A stretch of 64,000 nt of DNA, from contig NC_064038.1 in the NCBI RefSeq assembly GCF_932526225.1, forward strand, positions 4,944,741 to 5,008,740, read 5' to 3'. The position numbers were made by a program, and so were the translations under genes. This DNA is from Nematostella vectensis (lineage: Eukaryota; Cnidaria; Anthozoa; Actiniaria; Edwardsiidae). Below, in pieces: positions 48,101 through 56,433 of this stretch. How positions within the stretch are numbered: position 1 is the stretch's first letter; every line of letters starts with the position of its first letter. The notes below the pieces were generated by a model, which saw nothing but the letters and a program-made list of their open reading frames with translations, was not told where the DNA came from and ran no database searches.

Positions 48101-51100
48101 TAGGGGGTGTGGTGGAGGCGTGCCCTCTGTCTTTCCCCTATCCTGATCCCCTATACTGACATCCTCTTCTCATTGCTAGGGGGTGTGGTGGAGTATTGCC
48201 CTTTGTCTTTCCCCTACCCTGATCCTCTATACTGACATCCCCTTGTCTTTGCTAGGGGGTGTGGTGGAGGCGTGCCCTCTGTCTTTCTCCTACCTTGATC
48301 CCCTATACTAAACACATCTTGTCATTGGCTTAGGGTAATGTGGAGGCGTGCTCTCTTTCTTCCTTCCACCTTGAACCTCTATACTCAAATCATTTTGTCA
48401 TTGGCTTTGGGGTGAAGTGGAGGTGGAGCTGTGGTGGAGGCGTGCCCTCTGTCTTTCCCCTACCCTGATCCCCTACACTGACATCCTCTTCTCATTGCTA
48501 GGGGGTGTAGTGGAGGCGTGTCCTCTGTCTTTCCCCTACCCTGATCCCCTATACTGACATCCTCTTCTCATTGCTTGGGGGTGTGGTGGAGGCGTGCCCT
48601 CTGTCTTTCCCCTACCCTGATCCCCTATACTGACATCCTCTTCTCATTGCTTGGGGGTGTGGTGGAGGCGTGCCCTCTGTCTTTCCCCTACCCTGATCCC
48701 CTATACTGACATCCTCTTCTCATTGCTTGGGGGTGTGGTGGAGGCGTGCCCTCTGTCTTTCCCCTACCCTGATCCCCTATACTGACATCCTCTTCTCATT
48801 GCTTGGGGGTGTGGTGGAGGCGTGCCCTCTGTCTTTCCCCTACCCTGATCCCCTATACTGACATCCTCTTGTCATTGCTAGGGGGTGTAGTGGAGGCGTG
48901 TCCTCCGTCTGAAAGTGTGACGGCTCTTACGGTTGACATACTCATCGAACCAACAGGAGACTCCAAGATCCTCTCCATGGGCGACCAGGTAATAATGATT
49001 GTTAGCTATTTAGAGGACTTCGTATCTACGAACTGACGTGTTAAGTCAGTCACATGTGAGTGCATTTGATCATGTCTCACAATGGTAATGCGTGCTATAC
49101 CAATACTAAACATTTCCTTTTTCGTCCATTTCTTCCACCCCCTCGCTTTCACCCCTCTAACTAAGCCCTTGCTTATGTTCTGTCAAGTGTTTTTGAGAGG
49201 CTTACGCTGTTTCTCTTCGCCAGATTCACGCTACATCACCTCTCATGTGCTGGGGCTACTCCGTACCCCAGGCTTCGGTCGAGCCCGCGGTCCTCTCAGC
49301 GGCCATCGAGAAGACAACCCTGGCTTGCAAGCTGCGAGGAATTATGGGATACTTTTCTATAGATTTTGTTACCTTCATCGATCCACATACGGTAATTAAC
49401 AACACTGGATGTAGCTAGCTGATTTCGTCGGGAGAAAGCCTTGTTAAATTATTTCGTATTTTTAACGCCATTTCTCCCTTCTGAAAAACAGTACTAAAGA
49501 CAGCTTTTCCCACACTGACCTGCCCGTAATTTCTCTCAATTCAATTGTTAGAGTGAACCATAAGACGGCTGAAGAAGTTGACCTTATGACATGTAATAAA
49601 AGGAAGGAACCAGGATTCTGGAACCGATAAGCGGCGCAATTTGCATGGCATTTTAAAGAAGGCCAATCACGCCGCCATTTTATGCTCCCGCTCAATGCCA
49701 AGTGACTTAATCCATTTCCATCTGCTAATTCCCTGGGTAACCAAGATATTTTCTATCGAATATCGTCAGTACCAGACTCCATTCGTAAGTTTCCTTGCTA
49801 ATAAACCGTTGTATTTTCAATTAGAAACGATAAAAAGGGATGGTTGATCGACATTCTTTAAGCCACCAATTTTTATCCAAATTTTGATTTGTTTTTTCAA
49901 TTTTCTTTTGCTTTTTTTTCTATTTTCCTGACCTAATCAAGTAGAGCTCTCAATAAAAATGCATTTCTCTTTTTTTACAGATGGAACAGCAAGTCTGGGC
50001 AGTAGACCTTAAGCTTCAGTACAGTGACAGCATGGCCATGACAAATCTGATGCTATACGTGACCGGAGGAGCCATCGACCCCACACGGGCGTCCTTTGAG
50101 GTGCCGGTCAAACGCAAGAGGGAGGAGAGCGGGAGGCGACGGCGACGAAGAGTTACTGATGATAAGGAGGTAGCTATCGCTTGTGAGAGGCAAAGAGTAT
50201 ATAAAGAAGGGAGAGATGTACAGAGGGAAGTGTGGTTGAATGGAGGCGACGACAACGAAGGGTTACCAAAAGTAACGGGTGGTAGCTATTGCTTGTGAGA
50301 TGCAGAGGGTATATGGAGAAGGAAGAGAGGTACGGAGGGAAGTGTGGGTGAATGGAGGCGACGACAACGAAGGGTTACCGAGGATAACTAGATAGCTATG
50401 TCTTGTGAAAGGTGGTATTCGAATAGGGGAGGGGTAGGAGTGGACATATTGTACGAGGAGATGGGGAGAAGAGGGGTCGAGTGGAGGTGACGATGACGAA
50501 GAAATAAAGGTAGCTATGGTTTTTGGAGGACACCAGGTGCGAGAAAAGGAAGGATCGAGAGGGTACGTTGGTACGACGTCGACGACGCTTAACAAGTGAT
50601 AGTGGAAGCTTGTAGGAGCCGTGAGGTATAATAGAGATAATTGTTAGGGGAAAAAGGTAGAGGTAAGGAGAGTAGGGACGACAACAATGCACGTTTACGG
50701 TATGGGGTATTAAAGAAGGAGCGAAAAAGAGAGAGTAGTTCAGCGATGTCAGTGCAGTCTTTTAAAGGTAGCAATCGCTGCTGAAAAATGTTAAGGTATG
50801 GTGGTAGAACACGCACAAAAAATCTATCTTTTTTTTATTTTGTTATTACCTGAATATGCTATTTTCTTCTCCTAGCCCCCTCCCAATCCAAACCGTTATG
50901 CGATAACCAGCACAAGACTGCTGCACTCAAACCTGAGCGTCATTCACTACAGCGTGTTCTTCCAGATGTGCCGCGCGCACGGCATCGGCTACGATATTAA
51001 GGTGGGTAGGGTGGCTACTAGTTAATAGAAGCTATCGGCTACGATATTAAGGTGGGTAGGGTGGCTACAAGTTAATAGAAGCTATCGGCTACGATATTAA

Positions 51101-51753
51101 GTTGGGTAGGGTAGGTAGGGTGGCTACTAGTTAATAGAAGCTATCGGCTACGATATTAAGGTGGGTAGGATTGCTACTAGTTAATAGAAGCTATCGGCTA
51201 CGATATTAAGTTGGGTAGGGTGGCTACTAGTTAATAGAAGCTATCGGCTACGATATTAAGGTGGGTAGGGTGGCTACTAGTTAATAGAAGCTATCGGCTA
51301 CGATATTAAGGTGGGAAGGGTGGCTACTAGTTAATAGAAGCTATCGGCTACGATATTAAGTTGGGTAGGGTAGGTAGGGTGGCTACTAGTTAATAGAAGC
51401 TATCGGCTACGATATTAAGGTGGGTAGGGTAGGTAGGGTGGCTACTAGTTAATAGAAGCTATCGGCTACGATATTAAGTTGGGTAGGGTAGGTAGGGTGG
51501 CTACTAGTTAATAGAAGCTATCGGCTACGATATTAAGGTGGGTAGGATTGCTACTAATTAATAGAAGCTATCGGCTACGATATTAAGGTGGGTAGGGTGG
51601 GTACTAGTTAATAGAAGCTTTTAATAGAATTTCCAACATCCGCTCCTTTGTCATTGTTTACATTATATTCATTTGCAAGCAAACTTAAAAAAAAACCATC
51701 CACGACCAGGCACGCACTCAGGGGAGTGCAATGGGTACGAACGCACCCCCGCA

Positions 51754-51784
<31 letters not shown>

Positions 51785-52112
51785 ACAGCCGAAGGTCCAC
51801 TTTCGGTTTCCAATGGACGTGCTATTTGTAGGCAAAACTATAAAGCATAAGCTAGATCACTCTGGTATGTAGCCAAATCCGACAACAAACGTCCCGTGGA
51901 GATACTACAAAGGCATTAAAAAAAATCCATTTTTGTTCTTTCGGGGATCTGATCCTTCATTGACGATATTTGATTGATGCCGCCGTTTGCATTACTACGA
52001 GGCTATTTCAGACTGCAGTTGCTTCAAAGAATTGTGTTGACATGCAGCTGGCTTATTTTCAAACATGACAAAGGGACGTTGATCAATCGGACGCCTATTT
52101 TTATTTATTCAT

Positions 52113-52191
<79 letters not shown>

Positions 52192-55100
52192 TTTGTTTGT
52201 TTGTTTGTTTGTTTGTTTGTTTGTTTGTTTATTTATTTATTTATTTATTTACGGACCTTGTGCTCACACGAAGAACATCCCCTATTTTCAGTTTTAGTTG
52301 AATAATCCATTCTATATTCATGAAAGCATCAATAATGCTTGTAAACAATCGCTAGGTTTTGGCGCTGTTTTGGAAGAGTGTTTGGATTTTGAGACTTTAA
52401 GGAGTAGCTGCGTAGTATGTTATCACGTAAAAAGCACTTTATTTTATAGATAAAAAAAAATGGATTTTGAAATAAGTGCCTCCCAAATAGAACGGTTGCG
52501 GCGGATAAACAAGTCCTCCCTAGTTGATTTACTTTCTTGCTGAACCATTATTTGCAACATGCCGGCACCAGATCAATTATTTTTTCATTTGAATGGCTAA
52601 AGAATGGGACCAGCTTTGGCTGTCTTAACCAGTGTAGCACCTAGTGTTAACCTTCCTTCTGTATCCCGTCATCAGGAAAAGGCTGGCACCATCTTCACAC
52701 TTGTGGACAGCTCCAAGCGCGATCATCTGGGCATGTTGTGAGTATTCAAAATTATTAAATAAAACTTAAAGAGCCCTTCTCAGCCACAAGTTTGTTATTA
52801 TTTTAATTCTAAACCGGAAGAGAAATTGTCAGAAGTAATCTCAAAATAACAATCTAAAAAGAAGTTTGTACATTATTTTACTAGTTTTGGTAGATATTAT
52901 AGCTAAAGCTATTATAGCTACGTCCTGACACGTACAGACAGAATGGTGGCTAAGATAGAGTTCATGTGTCTTTAAAAAATTATTTTTCTGTGTTGTTCAA
53001 AGTCAAGAGTAAGAATTTGCAGCAAATGTTATCCTCCTTACCGTAACTTGCTACACCTTGTATCACGCTATATGCTCGAGTCTAATAGTACGTTGTTAGT
53101 CGAGCCTGGTGTGTGTGGTCTCTCTTATTATATAAGTTCATTAGTCAAAGGGCTCGTTACGTGGTTTGTCATCTGCCATACATGGTTTGTCTCTCTTATC
53201 CAGGGTCATGAGTGACGATCTTCAAGGCTCGTTGTCCACCTTCGCTCGTAACCTGTCTGTCATCCATCAGGAGATATCCGCACCCAACATGCAAGGGGAG
53301 AGTAACTTCCAGGTAACGGTACACTTGGTGCTGCTGTGGGTTCTAAGCGGCTGACCATTTACCTTTTTCATGGGAGGAGAGGGGGGGGGGGGGGGTGGGA
53401 AAAGAAAAATCTTACAAATTCTTGTTTTGTTTTGTCCAAAAAAAAAGCCGTCATTGATAAAACACCATCCTGCGAGGTTGAGACGTCTCAACCTCGGCGG
53501 CCACTAAATAGCGAGACGTTCGAGGCCCTGAAACTAGGGTAACTTGCACGGTAGTTACCGTAAAAAAAGTCGTGCTCAATTAAAAAGCCCACCTCCCCGT
53601 CTCCATGACGATGATGTGAAAGGTATTATTGATCATGATGGTGATGGTTGTATTTTATTGCGAGGACGATGAGGGCTTATGTTGATGCTGATGGCGATGG
53701 TTGTATTTGATGGCGATGGTGATGTGGAGGGTATTGATGGCGATGGTTGTATTTGATGGCGATGGTGATGTGGAAGGTATTGATGATGATGGTTGTATTT
53801 GATGGCGATGGTGATGTGGAAGGTATTGATGATGATGGTTGTATTTGATGGCGATGGTTGTATTTGATGGCGATGGTTGTATTTGATGGCGATGGTGATG
53901 TGGAAGGTATTGATGATGATGGTTGTATTTGATGGCGATGGTTGTATTTGATGGCGATGGTTGTATTTGATGGCGATGGTGATGTGGAAGGTATTGATTA
54001 TGATGGTTGTATTTGATGGCGATGGTGATGTGGAAGGTATTGATGATGATGGTTGTATTTGATGGCGATGTTGATGCTGATGACGATGATAATGTGGAAA
54101 GTGTCGATGATTATGATTTCTGGTGATGACGGGTGACGGCTGATTGTTATAGTGATGACAATGATGATACCGAGGGACCAATGACGACAAGAAAGATTAA
54201 AATGATTATTACAATGATAACGATTAACGTGATGGTGATGATAGCGATCATGTGTTTTTTGCATTGAGATGACCTATTCCTTTTTCCTTATAGTCTGCGA
54301 TCGACGACATTGATAACATTCTCGGCACCACCTCAGAAAACGTTGAGAACCCCCCGCCCGCCCGCTCACCCCAGCTACAAGCGCCACGCCCCAAAGAGAT
54401 GCAGCGCATTTTACGTGAACACCAACAAGTCATGTACGCCGTGGAGAAGGACAAACAAGACATGAAGGAACAAAAGGTAGAGTAACCTGGGTATCTAGAC
54501 CATTTAAGGATAACAAGGCAGAACTTGCAGAAAGAAGGAGTAGGTTAACCTGGATATCTAGACCATCAGTGAAACAAATGTACACTGTGAGAAAGATAAA
54601 CAGGACATAGAATAATAAAAACATGCACTAACATAAGAGACGAGATGTTAAGAGCGAAATCTAGAGAAATCTTGCTATCTGGACATAAGCGAAAAGTATG
54701 GCTGAACTTGATAAATCAGCACGATGTCGAAGTTGTGTTTTACGCCTATGTGGAAACAGAACATCAGCGACATACACTACACATTTCACATACACTTTCA
54801 ACCTAATGTGGATTTATCTCCATCGCCAAGCCTAAATGTGCCTTATTTTTTCCAGGAGAAACAATTACAAGAAGTGGAAGAAACTGTGAAGCAGAACTCA
54901 GAACAAGCAGAGCGAGTATCAGCCGTCCCGAGCAGTGCCCCTCCCCCCTCCCCTGCTCACGCTATGACCCCGGCAGGGTCTGTAGACGTCCTGGACGCCC
55001 CGTCCCCACCGCCTCGGGAACGCGCTGAAAATGTGATAAGAATTCCAAGTGACGATGGCGTGGCAGATGTGCAGACCCCAATTCCGGATAAGGGCAAAGG

Positions 55101-55569
55101 CTTAGATACTGATGAGACCCCGGATGAGGGCAAGGGTCCTGATACGGGCAATGTTCAAGTTGAAGGAAATGTTCCGGATGAAGGCAAGGTCCCGAATGAA
55201 GACAAAGTCCCGGATGAAGTCAAGGTCCCGGATGAAGACAAAGTCCCGGATGAAGTCAAGGTCCCGGATGAATTCAAGGTCCCAGATGAAGTCAAAGTCC
55301 CGGATGAAGTCAAGGTCCCGGATGAAGTCAAGGTCCCGGATGAAGTCAAAGTCTCCGATAAAGCTCCGGAAAAAGCTGAGGGTACTGATGTTAAAACCCA
55401 GGCAACAGAACATACTGTTGCTGAAGGGGAGGACAAATCTCTCCCCATGGAGCAAGGTGGTGGTAAGAACTCCAACCAGACGAGATCCTCAAGCCAAGCT
55501 GCCTCACGGAACTTGCAAAGGCGGGTCTCCTTCTCCTCCGACTCCAAGGAAGAGAAACCGCCATCATGA
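21134..55569 (+). CDS. IQCH: IQ motif-containing protein H homologue (IQCH)
   Basis: Thirty-five phase-consistent exons, 4035 nt, 1344 aa: 21134-21193, 22593-22709, 26445-26539, 26954-27004, 27356-27437, 27513-27638, 29134-29211, 29573-29647, 29787-29840, 30498-30561, 30646-30674, 31190-31267, 32161-32250, 32967-33010, 33096-33173, 35151-35202, 35885-35941, 36266-36319, 36942-37008, 37535-37641, 38390-38456, 38950-39033, 39376-39560, 40098-40153, 40658-40743, 41254-41478, 46487-46702, 48882-48988, 49224-49391, 49981-50169, 50876-51001, 52676-52737, 53204-53312, 54294-54476, 54856-55569. Landmarks are [21 protein letters not shown], an IQ motif, [54 protein letters not shown] and [17 protein letters not shown]. 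Human IQCH has about 1027 aa; the excess is mainly the C-terminal tail. Family work links IQCH to calmodulin and sperm flagella. Minor exons 11-12 and 20 are the least certain. Confidence 0.93.
22796..23561 (+). mobile_element. Non-LTR retrotransposon fragment with (ATTG)n tail
   Basis: A reverse transcriptase fragment of about 200 codons with a single open frame: [54 protein letters not shown] and [20 protein letters not shown]. It then jumps to a short 3' end with (ATTG)n at 23542-23561; the catalytic ADD box is deleted. Sequence style differs from the LINE at 8570. It sits between two minisatellite units, so it inserted after the array existed. Clade unassigned; probably the Jockey/L2/CR1 side. 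Confidence 0.85.
24354..24612 (-). mobile_element. 3' fragment of a retroelement with (ATT)n tail
   Basis: Foreign DNA inside the exon 2 minisatellite. It begins with (AAT)n at 24354-24376 and, read on the minus strand, ends AATAAACGAGCATTATT, as expected for a LINE or SINE 3' end with an ATT tail. The flanks TATTA on both sides may be the target duplication. No coding motif is left. Confidence 0.65.
27603..28243 (+). repeat. 47-bp minisatellite copying the end and donor of IQCH exon 6
   Basis: Fourteen units including the exon itself. Each reads CCCAACCTAGTGAACAGG, then AGATGACCAGGAAAAG|GTAGG. That equals the last ten or so codons of exon 6 ([12 protein letters not shown]) and its GTAGG donor. 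The unit length of 47 is not a multiple of three, so use of an extra unit would shift the frame. Confidence 0.95.
29858..30395. repeat. CCATC-rich intronic tandem repeat
   Basis: Pyrimidine- and ATCCCATCC-rich DNA fills IQCH intron 9. From about 30080 it settles into three or four 77-bp units containing AATCACACCTTATT, ATCAAATCCCATCC and CCACTGAATCCCTTCCC. It does not copy an exon edge. Confidence 0.85.
30724..30789. repeat. Short hairpin just after IQCH exon 11
   Basis: Inverted arms GTTCCAACTACG (30724-30735) and CGTAGTTGGAAC (30778-30789), with a further inner pair around GTTG/CAAC. May be a tiny foldback element. The exon 11 donor lies only 50 bp upstream. Confidence 0.55.
32270..32720. 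repeat. (AAC)n-rich low-complexity tract in IQCH intron 13
   Basis: Repeated AACAACAA and ACAACGA trinucleotides, purine-rich on the plus strand. Long minus-strand open frames through it (Val/Leu/Phe/Cys-rich) are composition artefacts. Confidence 0.8.
33181..34810 (+). mobile_element. Non-autonomous DNA transposon T1, copy 1
   Basis: Ends are TGTACAGGACCCGAAATGAT and, inverted, ATCATTTCGGGTCCTGTACA. The long terminal repeats are built of GGACCCGAAACGATCCC sub-repeats. A perfect 4-bp duplication GGTC flanks it. The interior has no transposase; the 81-codon frame at 33897-34142 is not conserved in copy 2. Compared with copy 2 (58648-59822), this copy has an extra right segment with a 128-bp tandem repeat and a second terminal-repeat block. 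Four-base duplications occur in Sola, Chapaev and Ginger groups; I cannot choose. It lies 7 bp after the donor GT of IQCH exon 15 begins. Confidence 0.85.
34313..34612. repeat. 128-bp tandem repeat inside transposon T1 copy 1
   Basis: About 2.3 units, each starting GGCCAGTGGTTGAG and containing GTGTACATTGCC, AGTATCGGGCC and AAAGTCACGTG. Absent from the other copy at 58648-59822, so it was gained later, or lost there. Confidence 0.8.
37081..37244 (+). mobile_element. MITE family A, copy 2
   Basis: Starts CAGCGGCGTAGCCAGGATTT and ends CGGCTACGCCCCTG. Flanks AATGC and AATAC fit a 5-bp duplication with one change. The core TTTTAGATAATGTCTCATAC matches the other two copies. Lies in IQCH intron 19. 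Confidence 0.8.
37393..37545 (+). repeat. Degenerate repeats of the IQCH exon 20 acceptor
   Basis: Three roughly 50-bp units each carry (T)n, then TAGGTGTGGTCAACATA or a variant. They align with the true exon 20 start, TATAG|GGGTGATAGCAATATC, at 37530-37550. This looks like an older exon-edge array spreading upstream from an acceptor. Confidence 0.5.
37812..38105. repeat. 81-bp minisatellite in IQCH intron 20
   Basis: Four units contain CGCTACCGTGGCCACCTTGA, CAGTTTTGTGAAGTAAGCCA and AATAAGGATG. A reverse-oriented relic (TGTGGCCACGATAGCGCGCG) lies at about 38250-38272. Not exon-derived. Confidence 0.8.
40118..40352 (+). repeat. 47-bp minisatellite copying the end and donor of IQCH exon 24
   Basis: Five units including the exon: TCAATTCTTATGTACAGCCC, then AAGAACCATCAAAAG|GTCAGTAACAG. 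They repeat the last codons of exon 24 ([11 protein letters not shown]) with the GTCAGT donor, extending into intron 24 only. Confidence 0.95.
40754..41030. repeat. (GATGGT)n hexanucleotide microsatellite
   Basis: More than 40 near-perfect GATGGT or GATGAT units begin 11 bp after the donor of IQCH exon 25. Long frames in it (poly-His on the minus strand, Met/Val on the plus) are repeat artefacts. Confidence 0.95.
41934..42309 (+). repeat. 188-bp tandem duplication upstream of the nested gene
   Basis: Two copies of a 188-bp unit (41934-42121 and 42122-42309), nearly identical. Each has an inner direct repeat of about 58 bp (TTCAATGTTCAAAACAACAA and GTGAAAACTATTTGC). The array ends 50 bp before the ATP-grasp start codon, so it probably makes up part of that gene's promoter or 5' UTR. 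Confidence 0.9.
42359..43522 (+). CDS. Intronless ATP-grasp domain protein nested in IQCH intron 26
   Basis: One uninterrupted frame of 387 codons with a Met in a CAAATGG context; a stop lies nine codons upstream in frame. Residues 1-120 are an N-terminal pre-ATP-grasp region. The ATP-grasp core follows: [15 protein letters not shown] (lysine strand and flexible loop), [20 protein letters not shown] (adenine region), [12 protein letters not shown] and then [14 protein letters not shown], in which D-x-N-x-R supplies metal and phosphate contacts. This pattern matches active carboxylate-amine or -thiol ligases; the substrate is unknown. It is transcribed in the same direction as the host gene. 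AATAAA signals lie at 43970 and 44063. No introns and no poly-A scar, so it may be an old retrocopy or a horizontally acquired gene. Confidence 0.85.
   Translation: MASPILTLCSLFRKDLKEKQNYFLFFRPSSYLKSGYRFINKTKYRVFDVPTSALDYYNYQLTTQNLAAFGNDFVALVEKEPEELFKMHWRRWLPDFPAARVKSVEEGLKDGFPVVTWMPVECVPDNKHVHDPVMHYRIHLKSVIPEIGVPCPKYMSKESASFPCFVKPDQSSTGLYHQKAYNQEELYYAINRIEELWDGGYVIQEFLSQATKVRGYTLYLSKSGEVHWIGILTGRFTGFSWSGGIVDWKEQEPLQSAIREEFTIPICKFLLKEGYFGVLNFELMFTPCGAYLVDLNVRVGDSTTYLLIAPYMAEKGYTKSSMEALKHFKCSRQELVENADRINKRCEGMVLVMSAIDVDGGGCSADVAVYGRSHDDVTSMWREMDRD
43523..46486. other. Right part of IQCH intron 26 beyond the nested gene
   Basis: No further gene recognised. A CAGGCCCGTGCCCAGGATTT start at about 44656 followed by a G run (44720-44734) is a probable truncated family B MITE. 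A poly-C run lies at 45300-45315. The AT-rich stretch 45350-45900 has nothing distinctive. Confidence 0.5.
47145..48905 (+). repeat. 76-bp minisatellite copying the acceptor and start of IQCH exon 28
   Basis: About 24 units. Each has CTCATTGCTAG|GGGGTGTGGTGG followed by AGGCGTGCCCTCTGTCT, then CCCTACCCTGATCCCCTATA. The part from GGGG is the first 28 or so bases of exon 28 (GVVEACPP). The genuine copy is the last (48871-48912), so the array spreads upstream into intron 27, and each unit has a usable-looking AG preceded by pyrimidines. It ends in the one copy that continues into TCTGAAAGTGTGACG. Confidence 0.95.
50128..50620 (+). repeat. Tandem repeat copying the end and donor of IQCH exon 30
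   Basis: About four diverged units of 112-130 bp start GGAGGCGACGACAACGAAG and carry GAAGGGTTACC and GGTAGCTATCGCTTGTGAG. The first includes the last 14 codons of exon 30 ([12 protein letters not shown]) and the donor GTAGCT. Later copies have lost the donor in part. Confidence 0.85.
50984..51618 (+). repeat. 50-58-bp minisatellite copying the end and donor of IQCH exon 31
   Basis: About twelve units: ATCGGCTACGATATTAAG|GT then GGGTAGGGTGGCTACTAG and TTAATAGAAGCT. The first half of each is the end of exon 31 (GIGYDIK) with its donor. Some units have an extra GGTAGGGTA, giving 58 bp. Confidence 0.95.
52097..52250. repeat. (TTTA)n / (TTTG)n microsatellite
   Basis: Nearly perfect ATTT units with an internal block of GTTT units at about 52194-52228, in IQCH intron 31. 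The plus-strand frame of Tyr/Leu/Phe/Ile is an artefact. Confidence 0.95.
53636..54080. repeat. GATGGCGATGGTTGTATTT minisatellite in IQCH intron 33
   Basis: Alternating GGCGATGGTTGTATTTGAT and GTGATGTGGAAGGTATTGAT modules, about fifteen in all. The His/Ser/Pro/Thr-rich minus-strand frames through it are artefacts. Not exon-derived. Confidence 0.9.
54856..55569 (+). other. IQCH: C-terminal tail exon of IQCH with hexapeptide repeats
   Basis: The last exon encodes 237 aa. A coiled-coil start ([20 protein letters not shown]) leads to a Pro/Ser-rich part, then at 55171-55359 about ten charged hexapeptides of the type [12 protein letters not shown] or VPDEFK, and a basic Ser-rich end ([16 protein letters not shown]). 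Human IQCH lacks such an array as far as I recall. The 18-bp units keep the frame, so copy number can vary without damage. Confidence 0.85.
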
Positions 55570-55920
55570 GAAAAATGACTATTTTTACACACGTGCACAT
55601 TCATATGTCCTAATATAAAAAGCATGTATGTTTCGGTTAATCGAACCTCCAGGGGTGATTTAGTGGTGATTATTTGATGAGTATAACAGCTGCTGTATCT
55701 ATGTAAATACCTAATTTTGCAATATTTTAATACTAATATTTGAAAGCATTTGTACACTTTTTATGTAAATACACGATTTTCATCACTCGAAGACGTATTT
55801 AGATTGTATTTTAAATGGTACATTTTTCGTGATTAAAAGAGACTGATTTGTATTCAGGCATTTATTGGGAATCCATCTGTCCATAAATAATCGTGCCCCA
55901 CAGAGTGTAATGTAACAGTT

Positions 55921-55926
55921 AATAAA
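55921..55926 (+). terminator. Probable IQCH polyadenylation signal
   Basis: AATAAA 352 bp after the IQCH stop; a second AATAAA follows at about 55995. No other plus-strand gene lies nearby. Confidence 0.55.
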
Positions 55927-56024
55927 GCTATCCCTTCCCCAGTAGGGGCGTGGCTCTCCCAATATTTCGATGCTTGCTACAGCTTTGCACTGTTAATAAA
56001 ATGCTCTTGGTATAGAATATATAC

Positions 56025-56030
56025 TTTATT
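56025..56030 (-). terminator. Probable polyadenylation signal of the FAM184-like gene
   Basis: The minus strand reads AATAAA here, about 400 bp after the stop codon of the convergent gene. The two 3' UTRs would end within about 100 bp of each other or overlap slightly. Confidence 0.45.
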
Positions 56031-56433
56031 ACAGTTTCACTGTATGGTTTGATATGTACTGGAAAGGGGCTTGATCCATCTGATAGAGAAAGGCCGACAG
56101 ATGCGATAAATACACGTAAAGAATAAACTCAAGTATGCAATAAGATAAGATAAACATGTAACTGAATATGTTTTTCTTGTTGTTTGGCCTTTGGAGTTGA
56201 AGTGAGAAACCAAAATAGATGGATACAAGCAAGCTGTCACTGTACGAGTGATAGTGATGTACCCAGGATTTTTTTACTAGGGGGCTTTACTTCTCAAGGG
56301 TGGGGGGGGGAGGTCTGTTACAGAGTTCAACTCGAATATTTCAAGGGTAGGGTCTACGATGTAGATGCCAGAAAATCTGACAAAGCGACCGATACTTGAC
56401 ACTATCCTCAGAAGTAAATGTTTTTTTTCTGAA

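Larger units (their letters stand above)
41254..50169 (+). other. IQCH: ATP-grasp-like region of IQCH (exons 26-30)
   Basis: The order of elements fits an ATP-grasp fold. First is a lysine strand and glycine-rich loop ([16 protein letters not shown]). An adenine-binding strand with glutamate follows ([12 protein letters not shown]), then the second domain's paired strands ([20 protein letters not shown]). The metal-site strands come last ([12 protein letters not shown] and [20 protein letters not shown]), aligning with D-x-N-x-R in active enzymes. Here the usual Asn and Arg are Lys and Gln (DLKLQ), so catalysis is doubtful. Similarity is judged by eye, also against the nested gene at 42359, whose last strands read [12 protein letters not shown] and [14 protein letters not shown]. 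Confidence 0.6.

Noticed and set aside
49641-49847. Small frame containing GGCCAATCACGCCGCCATTT, also echoed near 36545
   Set aside because: The shared block (AAGAAGGCCAATCA and CGCCATTTTATGCTCCCGC) is a short dispersed repeat in two IQCH introns, not coding.
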